Origin: an uncultured Clostridia bacterium
GTDB lineage: Bacteria > Bacillota > Clostridia > Oscillospirales > Acutalibacteraceae
DNA: 9,875 nucleotides
Direction of reading: 5' to 3'
Assembly (NCBI GenBank): GCA_946186535.1
Contig: CAMHNT010000067.1
Span: 1-9,875 of the forward strand
How positions within the stretch are numbered: the first letter of the stretch is position 1; every line of letters starts with the position of its first letter. Below are positions 1-6,740 of the stretch, in pieces. The position numbers were made by a program, and so were the translations under genes. The notes under the pieces are model-generated. The model saw only the letters and a program-made list of their open reading frames with translations. It was not told the origin of the DNA and made no database searches.

Positions 1-114
1 GAGGGCGCTGTACCCCAAGGGCACTTGGCTTCGCCGGCGCAACTCGACCTGCCAGTACCCCAAGGGCACTTCCTTCGGGGCGCCTTTGAAAAAAGCTGGG
101 CAAAAACTTTAACA
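1..114 (-). repeat. GC-rich intergenic repeat downstream of recX (copy of 7994-8060, inverted)
   Basis: No gene is visible here. Read on the minus strand, positions 114 to 51 give a T-rich stretch with GCCCAGCTTTTTTC, then GCGCCCCGAAGGAAGTGCCC, then TTGGGGTACTGGC. The same string with a few single-base differences occurs on the plus strand at 7994-8060. The 15-mer GTACCCCAAGGGCAC appears twice here, at 10-24 and 55-69, a 45-bp period. The block is cut by the window edge, so its full length is unknown. On the recX side, 115-218 is AT-rich and holds only a weak palindrome (192-204). I see no convincing hairpin-plus-T-run terminator for recX. Confidence 0.8.
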
Positions 115-218
115 GTCCTCTCTCAAACTTCTTTGTGAAATTTTAAAATTTGCTTATTTAGCTCATTTTTTCAATACTATTTTCGTAAACAGTAAAAATT
201 TTACAGGCTTCACTCACC

Positions 219-824
219 TTACTCATCTTCAAACTCAGCCAGTGCAGACTTTATATCTCCCCAGCCGTATCCGAGTCTCTGCAAAGCGGCAACCGTTCTC
301 CGTCTGCCCTTTTCGTCGCCGAGCTTATCCGAATATTTTCTTCCGATAAGCTCAACGAGCTGTTCAACCGGGTCGACCTCGAACTCCTCAAGGATCTCGT
401 CACAGAGATCCCTGTCTATTCCCTTTTCCAAAAGCTTATATTTTGCGCCTCTTATCGAAAGCTTTTTCAGAAAAATCAGGTCATGCGCCAGACGTCTGGC
501 ATAATTCTCGTCATTGACAAGCCCCAGCTCTTCCATACGCTCACAGACTTCCTCGGCTGTTTCTTCCGAGGAATCCTTTTTTATCTTGTCCATAAGCTGT
601 TTTTTCGAGTAATCCCTGCCTGAAATAAGCCACAGCGCCTTTTCCTTCGCCCGCTTGTAGTCCGATTTTTCAATGAGCTCCTTAAGCTCCTCATCGTCAA
701 GAACCGTACCCGGTCTGACAGCGTTTTCCGCCAGAACCATCGTGTCAAGCTTCAGCGCATATTCGCCGTCGATATAGACGCTGCTCAATGCTTTTTTCGC
801 AGGCTTAATATCGGTAATTCTCAT
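219..824 (-). CDS. recX: Recombination regulatory protein RecX
   Basis: A 201-aa protein resembling RecX, the small helical protein that binds RecA filaments and limits their extension and activity in the cytoplasm. The family's repeated three-helix pattern is visible: ALWLISGRDYSKKQL at residues 63-77, LGLVNDENYARRLAHD around 100-115, SIRGAKYKLLEKGI around 123-136, and a last helical unit ending LQRLGYGWGDIKSAL at 181-195. The length is normal for Firmicutes. It starts 2 nt after the recA stop codon, and no clear Shine-Dalgarno sequence lies just upstream. Translation probably depends on ribosomes finishing recA, which would keep RecX at a low ratio to RecA. The recA-recX order is common in bacteria and supports the call. 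The coupling is inference from spacing. Confidence 0.93.
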   Translation of the reverse strand: MRITDIKPAKKALSSVYIDGEYALKLDTMVLAENAVRPGTVLDDEELKELIEKSDYKRAKEKALWLISGRDYSKKQLMDKIKKDSSEETAEEVCERMEELGLVNDENYARRLAHDLIFLKKLSIRGAKYKLLEKGIDRDLCDEILEEFEVDPVEQLVELIGRKYSDKLGDEKGRRRTVAALQRLGYGWGDIKSALAEFEDE

Positions 825-826
825 AA

Positions 827-2008
827 TCAGTCAACCAGAATATCAATACCTGTCTCCGGTTCCTGTGCCGGAGCAGCTTCCGGTTCCGTCTTTATTTCAA
901 CTGCGGCGCCGTCATTCTCTGAACCGTTTTCAGACTCAGCTTCAGCCTGAATCTCTTCCAGAGCTTCCTTTTTCGACTTGCCTTTTGCGAACTTGCTCGG
1001 CTTTCCGACGGGCTTTGAGTTGATAATGTCAATACTCTCCATGATCTTTGCTTCAATCTCTTCCGCAAGCTCGGGATCGTTTTTCAGAAGCTCCTTGACC
1101 TTATCTCTTCCCTGAGCGAGACGTTTTTCGCCGTAGCTGAACCATGCGCCGGACTTCTGAATAATATCTGCACGAACGCCGAGGTCAACGATCTCTCCCT
1201 CTTTTGAAATTCCTCTACCATACATAATATCGAATTCTGCCTCTCTGAACGGAGGTGCCATCTTGTTCTTAACAACCTTGACCTTTGTATGAGAACCGAT
1301 CATCTCACCGTTTACCTTAAGAGTCTCAACCTTTCTGATATCAAGACGGACCGAAGAATAGAACTTCAGCGCCCTTCCGCCCGGAGTAACCTCAGGGCTT
1401 CCGAACAAAACGCCGACCTTCTCACGGAGCTGGTTAATAAAAATCGCAATACAGTTGCTCTTCGAAATTGCACCCGTGAGCTTTCTGAGTGCCTGAGACA
1501 TAAGTCTCGCCTGAAGACCGACGTGGGAATCACCCATTTCGCCCTCAATCTCGGCCTTCGGAACGAGAGCCGCAACCGAGTCGACAACAATAACGTCAAT
1601 AGCGCCGGAACGAACGAGAGCCTCGGTGATCTCAAGAGCCTGCTCACCCGTATCGGGCTGAGAAACGAGAAGCGAATCAACATCAACACCGAGAGCCGCA
1701 GCATAAACCGGATCAAGAGCATGCTCAACGTCGATGAACGCAACGATTCCGCCCTGCTTCTGACCCTGAGCGATACAGTGGAGCGCAAGCGTTGTTTTAC
1801 CGGAACTTTCCGGACCGTACATCTCTACAATTCTTCCTCGCGGAAGACCGCCGATACCGAGTGCGATATCAAGCGACAGCGAGCCCGTCGAGATAGCCTC
1901 GACCTTCATTGTTTCCTTCTGACCCAGGCGCATAACCGCTCCTTTGCCGTACTGTTTTTCTATTTGCGCCAACGCAGTATCCAGCGCCTTATTTTTATCC
2001 AATGCCAT
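827..2008 (-). CDS. recA: DNA recombinase RecA
   Basis: RecA forms ATP-dependent filaments on single-stranded DNA, carries out strand exchange and triggers LexA self-cleavage. The 393-aa sequence carries Walker A GPESSGKT (residues 65-72), the catalytic glutamate in FIDVEHALDP (E95), Walker B VIVVDSVAAL (139-148), the L1 loop around EGEMGD (155-160), the L2 loop from INQLREKVG to PGG (191-211), and VKVVKNKMAPPF (243-254). The core ends near residue 340. The remaining about 50 residues form an extension that is lysine-rich (336-347) and then acidic and Glu/Ala/Pro-rich, making it about 40 residues longer than E. coli or B. subtilis RecA. The ATG is preceded by AAAGGA about 12 nt upstream. I found neither a clear promoter nor a good GAAC-N4-GTTC LexA box in the leader, which is interrupted by a MITE-like element about 80 nt upstream. 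Confidence 0.98.
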   Translation of the reverse strand: MALDKNKALDTALAQIEKQYGKGAVMRLGQKETMKVEAISTGSLSLDIALGIGGLPRGRIVEMYGPESSGKTTLALHCIAQGQKQGGIVAFIDVEHALDPVYAAALGVDVDSLLVSQPDTGEQALEITEALVRSGAIDVIVVDSVAALVPKAEIEGEMGDSHVGLQARLMSQALRKLTGAISKSNCIAIFINQLREKVGVLFGSPEVTPGGRALKFYSSVRLDIRKVETLKVNGEMIGSHTKVKVVKNKMAPPFREAEFDIMYGRGISKEGEIVDLGVRADIIQKSGAWFSYGEKRLAQGRDKVKELLKNDPELAEEIEAKIMESIDIINSKPVGKPSKFAKGKSKKEALEEIQAEAESENGSENDGAAVEIKTEPEAAPAQEPETGIDILVD

Positions 2009-2089
2009 TATTACTTCAATCCTTTCTTTTTTTACCCCGATTTTTTACTCCGATTCCAAACACATTCTTGACATGAGCCATCGCCCGAG

Positions 2090-2345
2090 GCAATGTCATC
2101 AACTTAGTACAATTTATCTTACCGGTTAGGGGACGCTCTCTGCCAGAGCGTCCCCTAACAGAAAACAGTCCACCGGACTGTTTTCTGATTCACCCCTTGC
2201 AGAGGGCTGAACGCTAAAGGAGTTTCGCCGTCTGCGGACGGCGACCAAAGACGCTGTCTTTGGAATCTGCAAGCCTTTGAAAAGGCTTGAGCGAAACTCT
2301 TCCCGGCTTCGCTCCGCCTGAAATTTCTTAAGTTGATATCATTGC
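2090..2345. mobile_element. MITE-like non-autonomous element (256 bp) in the recA leader
   Basis: The ends are inverted: GCAATGTCATCAACTTA (2090-2106) and TAAGTTGATATCATTGC (2329-2345) match at 15 of 17 positions. Directly outside, the 8-bp word CGCCCGAG occurs on both sides (2082-2089 and 2346-2353), as expected of a target-site duplication left by a transposase. There is no coding capacity. The interior is made of hairpins: a 14-bp perfect stem at 2126-2158, a 13-bp perfect stem at 2159-2187, then CGCCGTC/GACGGCG (2226-2243), CCAAAGAC/GTCTTTGG (2245-2263) and CAAGCCTTT/AAAGGCTTG (2270-2289). The last three are enclosed by GAGTTTCGC/GCGAAACTC (2220-2228 with 2291-2299). Movement would need a transposase supplied elsewhere. 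Several IS families make 8-bp duplications, so I do not assign one. Confidence 0.82.
2126..2187. repeat. Two adjacent perfect hairpins inside the MITE-like element
   Basis: The first stem is TTAGGGGACGCTCT (2126-2139) pairing with AGAGCGTCCCCTAA (2145-2158) across a 5-nt loop. The second begins at the next base: CAGAAAACAGTCC (2159-2171) pairs with GGACTGTTTTCTG (2175-2187) across a 3-nt loop. Both are without mismatch. Neither is followed by a run of T on either strand, so they do not look like ordinary intrinsic terminators, although they would fold in any recA leader transcript that starts upstream of the element. Confidence 0.85.
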
Positions 2346-2459
2346 CGCCCGAGGATAGGGACTTTTACCGGTCAGGGTTTCTCTCTATCTTACTTTTTGG
2401 ACTTTTCATACTTTTTTATTTCTTCGACAAAAGTATATCCAAGCTAATCTAATATAAAT

Positions 2460-2568
2460 GCAGCCGCAAGGCTGCCACCTATACGTGCCCGTCAGGGCAC
2501 ACTTCACTCGCCGCAGGCGTACTTCCCAGCACCGCTGCTTCACGCTGCGCAGCAGCACTTCACTCCTC
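2460..2568. repeat. GC-rich palindrome cluster overlapping the 3' end of prmC
   Basis: A run of short palindromes: GCAGCC-GCAA-GGCTGC (2460-2475), GTGCCC-GTCA-GGGCAC (2485-2500), CGCC-GCA-GGCG (2509-2519) and GCTGCT...AGCAGC (2534-2556). They are separated by the recurring word ACTTCACT or ACTTCCC (AGTGAAGT on the minus strand). The leftmost gene-proximal unit contains the prmC stop codon (2560-2562). This layout resembles the multiplied extragenic palindromic repeats common in Clostridia genomes; I cannot name the family. The hairpins could act as a 3' stabiliser or weak terminator of the prmC transcript, but no T-run follows. Confidence 0.7.
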
Positions 2569-3432
2569 TGTTCTCACTCCGCTGACAGTCCTTTTGAACC
2601 CCTGCAAATCAAGACTGTATTTCACATCGCAAAAGCCCTGAGCTTCAACCATTCCTGCGACAGGTTCAAACTGTTCCTCGCCTACTTCATAAGCAAGCAT
2701 ACCGCCTTTTTTCACCTTGGCTGCCCATTTTTCCGTGATTATCCGATAGAAATAAAGTCCGTCGTCACCGCCGTCAAGCGCCATTCTCGGTTCAAACTGA
2801 AGCTCGACCTGAAGCGTATCTATTTCATCACTCTGTATGTAAGGCGGATTCGATATAACAAGGTCAAAGCTTTCATCCTCAAAACTTTCACTGCACCGTG
2901 TGACATCGCCCCTGAAAACTCTTACGTTCTCCGCCCCGTTAAGCTTAATATTTTTCTCCAAATATCCGACCGCTGTATCGGAATACTCGAGTGCCGTAAC
3001 CTCACTGTCGGGAAACATTTTCGCTATCGAAACCGCTATCGCACCGCTTCCCGAACACAGGTCTATGACCTTCGGATTTTTTATATTCTTCAGATACCCA
3101 ATCGCCGTTTCAACCACAATTTCCGTGTCGTCACGCGGAATAAGAACTCCCTCTCCGACAAGAAAATCATACCCCATGAAATTCCATTTGCCAACGATAT
3201 ACTGCAGTGGCTTTCCGGTTTTCCTCTCCTCAACGGCAGAAAAAAATCTTTCACATATTCCTTCGTCCGCCTCACGCTCTCCGTGAAGTATCAGAGCCGT
3301 CCTGTCCGCACCGAAAAAATGCTCCAAAAGATACAAGGAATCAAAATCGGAATCGGGTATTCCGGCTTCACTCAGAAGCTCCCTGCCCTTTTTGTACACG
3401 GATTCGAGCGTCATATTTTTACAGCCGCCCAT
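2560..3432 (-). CDS. prmC: Release factor glutamine methyltransferase PrmC (HemK)
   Basis: PrmC uses S-adenosylmethionine to methylate the glutamine of the GGQ motif in release factors RF1 and RF2, which improves peptide release. The 290-aa protein has the expected N-terminal helical domain (about 1-85), LIPRDDTEI (98-106), the SAM-binding loop DLCSGSGAI (124-132), the catalytic NPPY motif (195-198) and EPRMALDGG (214-222), so all key residues are present. The start overlaps the upstream stop as TGATG with GGAGAGG just before it, which indicates coupling to the DUF1385 gene. A second ATG at residue 7 is an alternative start. In many Firmicutes yqhQ and prmC sit beside prfA, the RF1 gene; here prfA does not follow. 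The last codons run into a palindromic repeat (AGTGAAGTG) that supplies the stop codon. Confidence 0.95.
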   Translation of the reverse strand: MGGCKNMTLESVYKKGRELLSEAGIPDSDFDSLYLLEHFFGADRTALILHGEREADEGICERFFSAVEERKTGKPLQYIVGKWNFMGYDFLVGEGVLIPRDDTEIVVETAIGYLKNIKNPKVIDLCSGSGAIAVSIAKMFPDSEVTALEYSDTAVGYLEKNIKLNGAENVRVFRGDVTRCSESFEDESFDLVISNPPYIQSDEIDTLQVELQFEPRMALDGGDDGLYFYRIITEKWAAKVKKGGMLAYEVGEEQFEPVAGMVEAQGFCDVKYSLDLQGFKRTVSGVRTEE

Positions 3433-4385
3433 CAGATTCTGTCCTCTCCGTTCTCGGGAATAACCGGACTGATAGCGGCAATCGCCACTTCAATCATGCT
3501 GTCGTCAGGTTCAATAGTAGTGATTCTCTGAGCCAAAAGACCTGGAGCCGCAACTATTCTCGTAAATACATTGTCGTATTTTCCGCATATTTTAATAAGC
3601 TCATAGCCTATTCCGCATGAAACCGGAAGCAGGCAAAACTTGATGATCGTTCTCAGAATAGGATTTGTCGCAGTGATAAAAAATCCTATAACAACTCCCA
3701 CGATAAGCATTATTACCATAAAGCTCGTACCGCAGCGAGGGTGGAATCTCGTGTATTTTCTCACGTTTTCCACCGTCAGCTCTTCAAGATTTTCATAGCA
3801 GAAAATCGTTTTGTGCTCCGCACCGTGATACATAAAAGTCCGCTTCATATCGGGAGTTCTCGAAATAACCGTAACATAACAGAGAAACAGCGCAATTTTA
3901 AGAATGCCCTCAAAAACGCTTCTCCAGAGCGTGCCCTCACCGAGCGCCGGAACAGCCTTGGCGAGAAGATTGAACAAAAACGTAGGAAATGCAAAAAACA
4001 ACAGAATCGCAATCACAACGCCGAGAACGCTCGCCGCACCCATAACGATACTATAAAACTTGTCTCCGAACTTTTCCATAGCCCACTTTTCGAATTTTGA
4101 CGGCTCTTCCTCTTCTTCACCGCCCTCAACAGCCTTGTCAGCGGAAAGCATGAGACACTTCATGCTCAGGCGCAGCGAATCAATAAGCGACACAAATCCC
4201 CTCACGAGCGGCAGCCTGAAAAATTTGCTTTTGCTCGCAACCGAATTGAATTCTATATCTTCCGTATAAATTGAATCATCGCTCATTCTTACGGCAACAG
4301 TCGTGCGTTTTGGTCCGCGCATCATTATGCCCTCAATGAGAGCCGAGCCACCGATAGATGTTTTTATCTTAGTTTTCTCAGCCAT
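3432..4385 (-). CDS. yqhQ: YqhQ-like DUF1385 membrane protein
   Basis: A 317-aa member of the DUF1385 family (B. subtilis YqhQ), an integral membrane protein without a firmly known biochemical role. Family marks are IGGSALIEGIMMRGP (11-25), MYHGAEHKTIFCYE (185-198) and RFHPRCGTSF (213-222). Hydrophobic segments lie at about 112-141, 160-175, 221-242 and 244-266, and an acidic run of six glutamates with two glycines just before it sits near 88-94. The His/Glu- and Cys/His-containing motifs might bind a metal, but that is a guess. The ATG is preceded by AGAGGAAA. The gene starts 35 nt after the histidine kinase stop and overlaps prmC at its end, so it is probably co-transcribed with both. The pairing with prmC is typical of Firmicutes and supports the assignment. 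Confidence 0.92.
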   Translation of the reverse strand: MAEKTKIKTSIGGSALIEGIMMRGPKRTTVAVRMSDDSIYTEDIEFNSVASKSKFFRLPLVRGFVSLIDSLRLSMKCLMLSADKAVEGGEEEEEPSKFEKWAMEKFGDKFYSIVMGAASVLGVVIAILLFFAFPTFLFNLLAKAVPALGEGTLWRSVFEGILKIALFLCYVTVISRTPDMKRTFMYHGAEHKTIFCYENLEELTVENVRKYTRFHPRCGTSFMVIMLIVGVVIGFFITATNPILRTIIKFCLLPVSCGIGYELIKICGKYDNVFTRIVAAPGLLAQRITTIEPDDSMIEVAIAAISPVIPENGEDRI

Positions 4386-4420
4386 TCCATTTCCTCTTTT
4401 CTTTATCCTTAAAATAACAA

Positions 4421-5848
4421 TCAGCTCTTCAGAATCTCCTCGTCGTCTCTGTCAAGAACCGGAATACTTATCGTCACCGTAGTTCCGACGTCCTCTGTGC
4501 TTTCTATTTCAAGCTTGCCCTTGTGGAGAGTCATAATCTCGTCCGCTACCGCAAGTCCGATCCCGCTTCCTCTTACCGTCTGATTTGCCTTGTAGAACTT
4601 GTCCTTGATTCTCGGAAGATCCTTTTCGGCAATACCGCAGCCCGTGTCGCTGATCACGACATGAATCATGTCGTTTTCTTCCGTAACCTGAATGCCTATA
4701 ACTCCGCCCACAGGCGTATATTTGAGTGCATTGTCTATAATATTAATGAAAACCTGGCGAAGCCTGTTCTTGTCTCCGAGCACAGGCGAAATATCCTCAG
4801 GTTCGTCATAGACAAAATGCTTCTTCTCGCTTGCCGCGCGCTCCCTCAGCATATATACAGCCTCGTCAAGCTCCGCAAGCAGATCTATTTTGTCCATAAC
4901 GAGAACTATTCTTCCATTCTGAATTCTCGAAAAATCAAGAAGCTCCTCGACCATTCCCGTAAGCCTTTCGGTTTCGTTTATGATAACGCTCAGACCCTTG
5001 TTCATAGTCACAGGATCGGGCTCGCCTATTGACATAGTTTCCGCCCAACCCTTGATAGCCGTAAGCGGAGTTCTCAACTCATGAGAAACGGACGAAATAA
5101 AGTCGTTCTTCATTCCGTCTGATGCTTTGATTTCTTCCGCCATATAGTTGATACTGTCTGCAAGCTCGCCTATTTCATCGTCATACATCTTCTCGACTCT
5201 CGTTTCGAAGTCGCCCTGCGCAATACGTCTCGCCGTTGCTCTGAGCTCTCTGACAGGCTTCACAATGGTTCCTATGAACAAGAGCTCCGGAATCACGAAC
5301 GACGCAAGAAGCAGCATGGCAGCCGCTATAAGAATAAGTATAGCCATGAGGGTTTTATTGTCGGCATCGGTGAGCGATACCACAAATCTCAGCGCCGCAT
5401 AAAAATTACCGCTTCCGTCCTTCAGAATCACGGTATGCGCCATAATTTTTTCTCCGGACGCCAGATTTCCCGTCCAGAAAGCCTCGCTGCTCTGAGCCGT
5501 AAGAGCCTGTTCAAAATCGGGCATCCCCTGAGACATATCGGGCTGTACTCCTGCCGAGTTCAGCAAAACCTCTCCGTTTTCGTCGATAACGGAGAGCTCG
5601 GTCAGTTCCTTGCCGCAGAAATTCCCTACGTACTCCTTGAGAATATCGTCCGTGATCTCGTTTCCGCCTGCTGTCATATCAGAAAATTCAATCACAGCTT
5701 CATCTCCGGCAGCACTCAGATCACGCTTTATTCCCTCATAATAATAGCTTCTGGCTGCGAACGACGCTCCGAATATCATAAGTATCAGCAGAACGACCGT
5801 AACCGCCATATAATGCAAGAGCCACCTTTTTGTAATACCTTTAACCAA
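4421..5848 (-). CDS. HAMP-domain sensor histidine kinase
   Basis: A 475-aa membrane sensor that would autophosphorylate on histidine and pass the phosphate to the regulator encoded just upstream. Layout: membrane helix 1 at about 10-32, extracellular sensing region about 33-165, membrane helix 2 at about 167-195, HAMP linker about 195-245, then the HisKA dimerisation helix with SSVSHELRTPLTAIKG (H256 phospho-acceptor). The ATPase part has N box NIIDNALKYT (369-378), G1 DTGCGI (401-406), F box around FYK (418-420) and G2 GSGIGLAV (427-434); all are intact. The start codon is TTG (5846-5848), supported by GGGAGGA 8 nt upstream. The extracellular region is short and has one cysteine; its ligand cannot be read from sequence. 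It resembles clostridial kinases of the ResE/WalK type in layout, but I cannot assign orthology. Confidence 0.95.
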   Translation of the reverse strand: MVKGITKRWLLHYMAVTVVLLILMIFGASFAARSYYYEGIKRDLSAAGDEAVIEFSDMTAGGNEITDDILKEYVGNFCGKELTELSVIDENGEVLLNSAGVQPDMSQGMPDFEQALTAQSSEAFWTGNLASGEKIMAHTVILKDGSGNFYAALRFVVSLTDADNKTLMAILILIAAAMLLLASFVIPELLFIGTIVKPVRELRATARRIAQGDFETRVEKMYDDEIGELADSINYMAEEIKASDGMKNDFISSVSHELRTPLTAIKGWAETMSIGEPDPVTMNKGLSVIINETERLTGMVEELLDFSRIQNGRIVLVMDKIDLLAELDEAVYMLRERAASEKKHFVYDEPEDISPVLGDKNRLRQVFINIIDNALKYTPVGGVIGIQVTEENDMIHVVISDTGCGIAEKDLPRIKDKFYKANQTVRGSGIGLAVADEIMTLHKGKLEIESTEDVGTTVTISIPVLDRDDEEILKS

Positions 5849-5905
5849 AAAATGTTCCTCCCTTTTCAGCTGTTGGTTTTTGGCAGGATATTCATGACTC
5901 CCCGG

Positions 5906-6610
5906 TTATGCGTCCCACTTGTAGCCGAGACCCCATACGGTAACGATATATTTCGGGTTTGACGGTTCATCCTCAACCTTCATTCTGAGACGTCTGATAT
6001 TGACGTCAACTATCTTTTCCTCACCGACATAAGCGACTCCCCAGACATGGTTCAGGATATTCGTTCTGTCGAGAGCCATTCCGGGATTGGAGAAGAAATA
6101 TTCCATTATCTGGAACTCGACCTGAGTCAGGTCGATTACCTTTCCGTTCTTCATGAGCGCTCTGTTTCTGAGATTGAGAACAAAGTCTCCCGACTTGATC
6201 TCCTCCTTGAAGTTGCTCTCAATGTTTGCCTTCGCAAGCGACACACGTCTGTAGAGTGCGTCAACTCTTGCGACAAGCTCCGAGGGGCTGAACGGCTTCG
6301 TAACATAATCGTCCGCGCCGAGCATAAGTCCGGTTACCTTGTCCATTTCCTGAGTTCTCGCAGTAAGCATAATAATGCCGATTCCGCCGTTTCTCGCACG
6401 AAGCTCCTTGCACACGGCAAAGCCGTCCTTCTCTCCCGGCATCATAACGTCAAGAATGGCAACGTCGAGATCGCCGTTGTGCTCATCGTATTTGCTGAGC
6501 GCCATGTCTCCGTTTTCGGCTTCAACTACATCATAGCCTGCTCTTGTGAGATTTATAACAATAAAATCACGAATTGTAGCTTCGTCCTCACAAACCAATA
6601 TTTTCTTCAT
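5906..6610 (-). CDS. OmpR/PhoB-family response regulator
   Basis: A 234-aa DNA-binding regulator. The receiver domain (1-120) has the acidic pocket E8/D9, phospho-acceptor D54 in AILDVMMPG, T83 and K105, so it should be phosphorylatable. The C-terminal winged helix (about 136-233) is of the OmpR type, with LTQVEFQIMEYF at 161-172, the recognition-helix region VDVNIRRLRMKV (201-212) and the closing YIVTVWGLGYKW hairpin. It starts with ATG after AGGAGGAC, a near-perfect ribosome binding site. The partner kinase starts 57 nt after its stop, so the pair is almost certainly one operon. The regulon is unknown. The direct downstream genes on the same probable transcript are the kinase, yqhQ and prmC, which would place a translation-factor gene under the same promoter as a sensor pair. 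Confidence 0.96.
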   Translation of the reverse strand: MKKILVCEDEATIRDFIVINLTRAGYDVVEAENGDMALSKYDEHNGDLDVAILDVMMPGEKDGFAVCKELRARNGGIGIIMLTARTQEMDKVTGLMLGADDYVTKPFSPSELVARVDALYRRVSLAKANIESNFKEEIKSGDFVLNLRNRALMKNGKVIDLTQVEFQIMEYFFSNPGMALDRTNILNHVWGVAYVGEEKIVDVNIRRLRMKVEDEPSNPKYIVTVWGLGYKWDA

Positions 6611-6740
6611 AAATCATTGTCCTCCTGTCAACCGTACGGTCAGTTGTTTTCATATTTTTATATATAAATTTTTTAAAATTTTTCATCTAAAATAGTCAGC
6701 AGTTTCCGCCGCTTCCGTCCATGTCATGAAACCGAAAGCA
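6611..6740 (-). promoter_or_regulatory. Leader of the two-component operon with a 10-bp palindrome
   Basis: The 130-nt gap between trmB and the regulator holds a strong ribosome binding site (AGGAGGAC on the minus strand, about 6619-6626), a perfect palindrome ACCGTACGGT (6631-6640) immediately upstream, and a very AT-rich stretch (6641-6690) that could carry the promoter, although no single -35/-10 pair is convincing. No terminator hairpin for trmB is seen, so read-through from trmB is possible. The palindrome could be an operator. OmpR-type regulators usually bind direct repeats, so autoregulation by this site is speculative. Confidence 0.4.

Larger units (their letters stand above)
2009..2559. 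other. 551-nt recA leader/intergenic region, made mostly of repeats
   Basis: The stretch between prmC and recA contains no credible gene. From right to left (recA transcription direction) it holds a palindrome cluster (2460-2556), an AT-rich segment (about 2379-2459), a 256-bp MITE-like insertion with target duplication (2082-2353), and an 81-nt spacer (2009-2081) with the recA ribosome binding site AAAGGA at 2021-2026. The recA promoter is expected in the AT-rich part or in the spacer, but no -35/-10 pair stood out. A near-repeat TTACCGGTYAGGG occurs at 2119-2131 inside the element and at 2366-2378 outside it. Confidence 0.75.

Noticed and set aside
115..218. Terminator after recX
   Set aside because: Only AT-rich palindromes such as GTAAAAATTTTAC are present; no GC-rich stem followed by T-run.
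1289..2071. Long open frame (260 aa) on the plus strand antisense to recA
   Set aside because: It is a shadow of the recA coding frame: arginine/serine/asparagine-rich, without a recognisable domain and without a ribosome binding site. recA on the other strand is certain.
2040..2075. LexA-type SOS box upstream of recA (GAATGTGTTTGG on the minus strand)
   Set aside because: Only loosely resembles GAAC-N4-GTTC and lacks symmetry; not enough to annotate.
2126..2187. Intrinsic terminators for prmC or attenuators of recA
   Set aside because: The stems are strong, but no T-run follows on either strand, so ordinary intrinsic termination is not supported.
2458..3531. Long plus-strand open frame (357 aa) across prmC and the yqhQ end
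   Set aside because: It begins in the palindrome cluster and runs antisense to two well-supported genes, with low-complexity composition and no motif.
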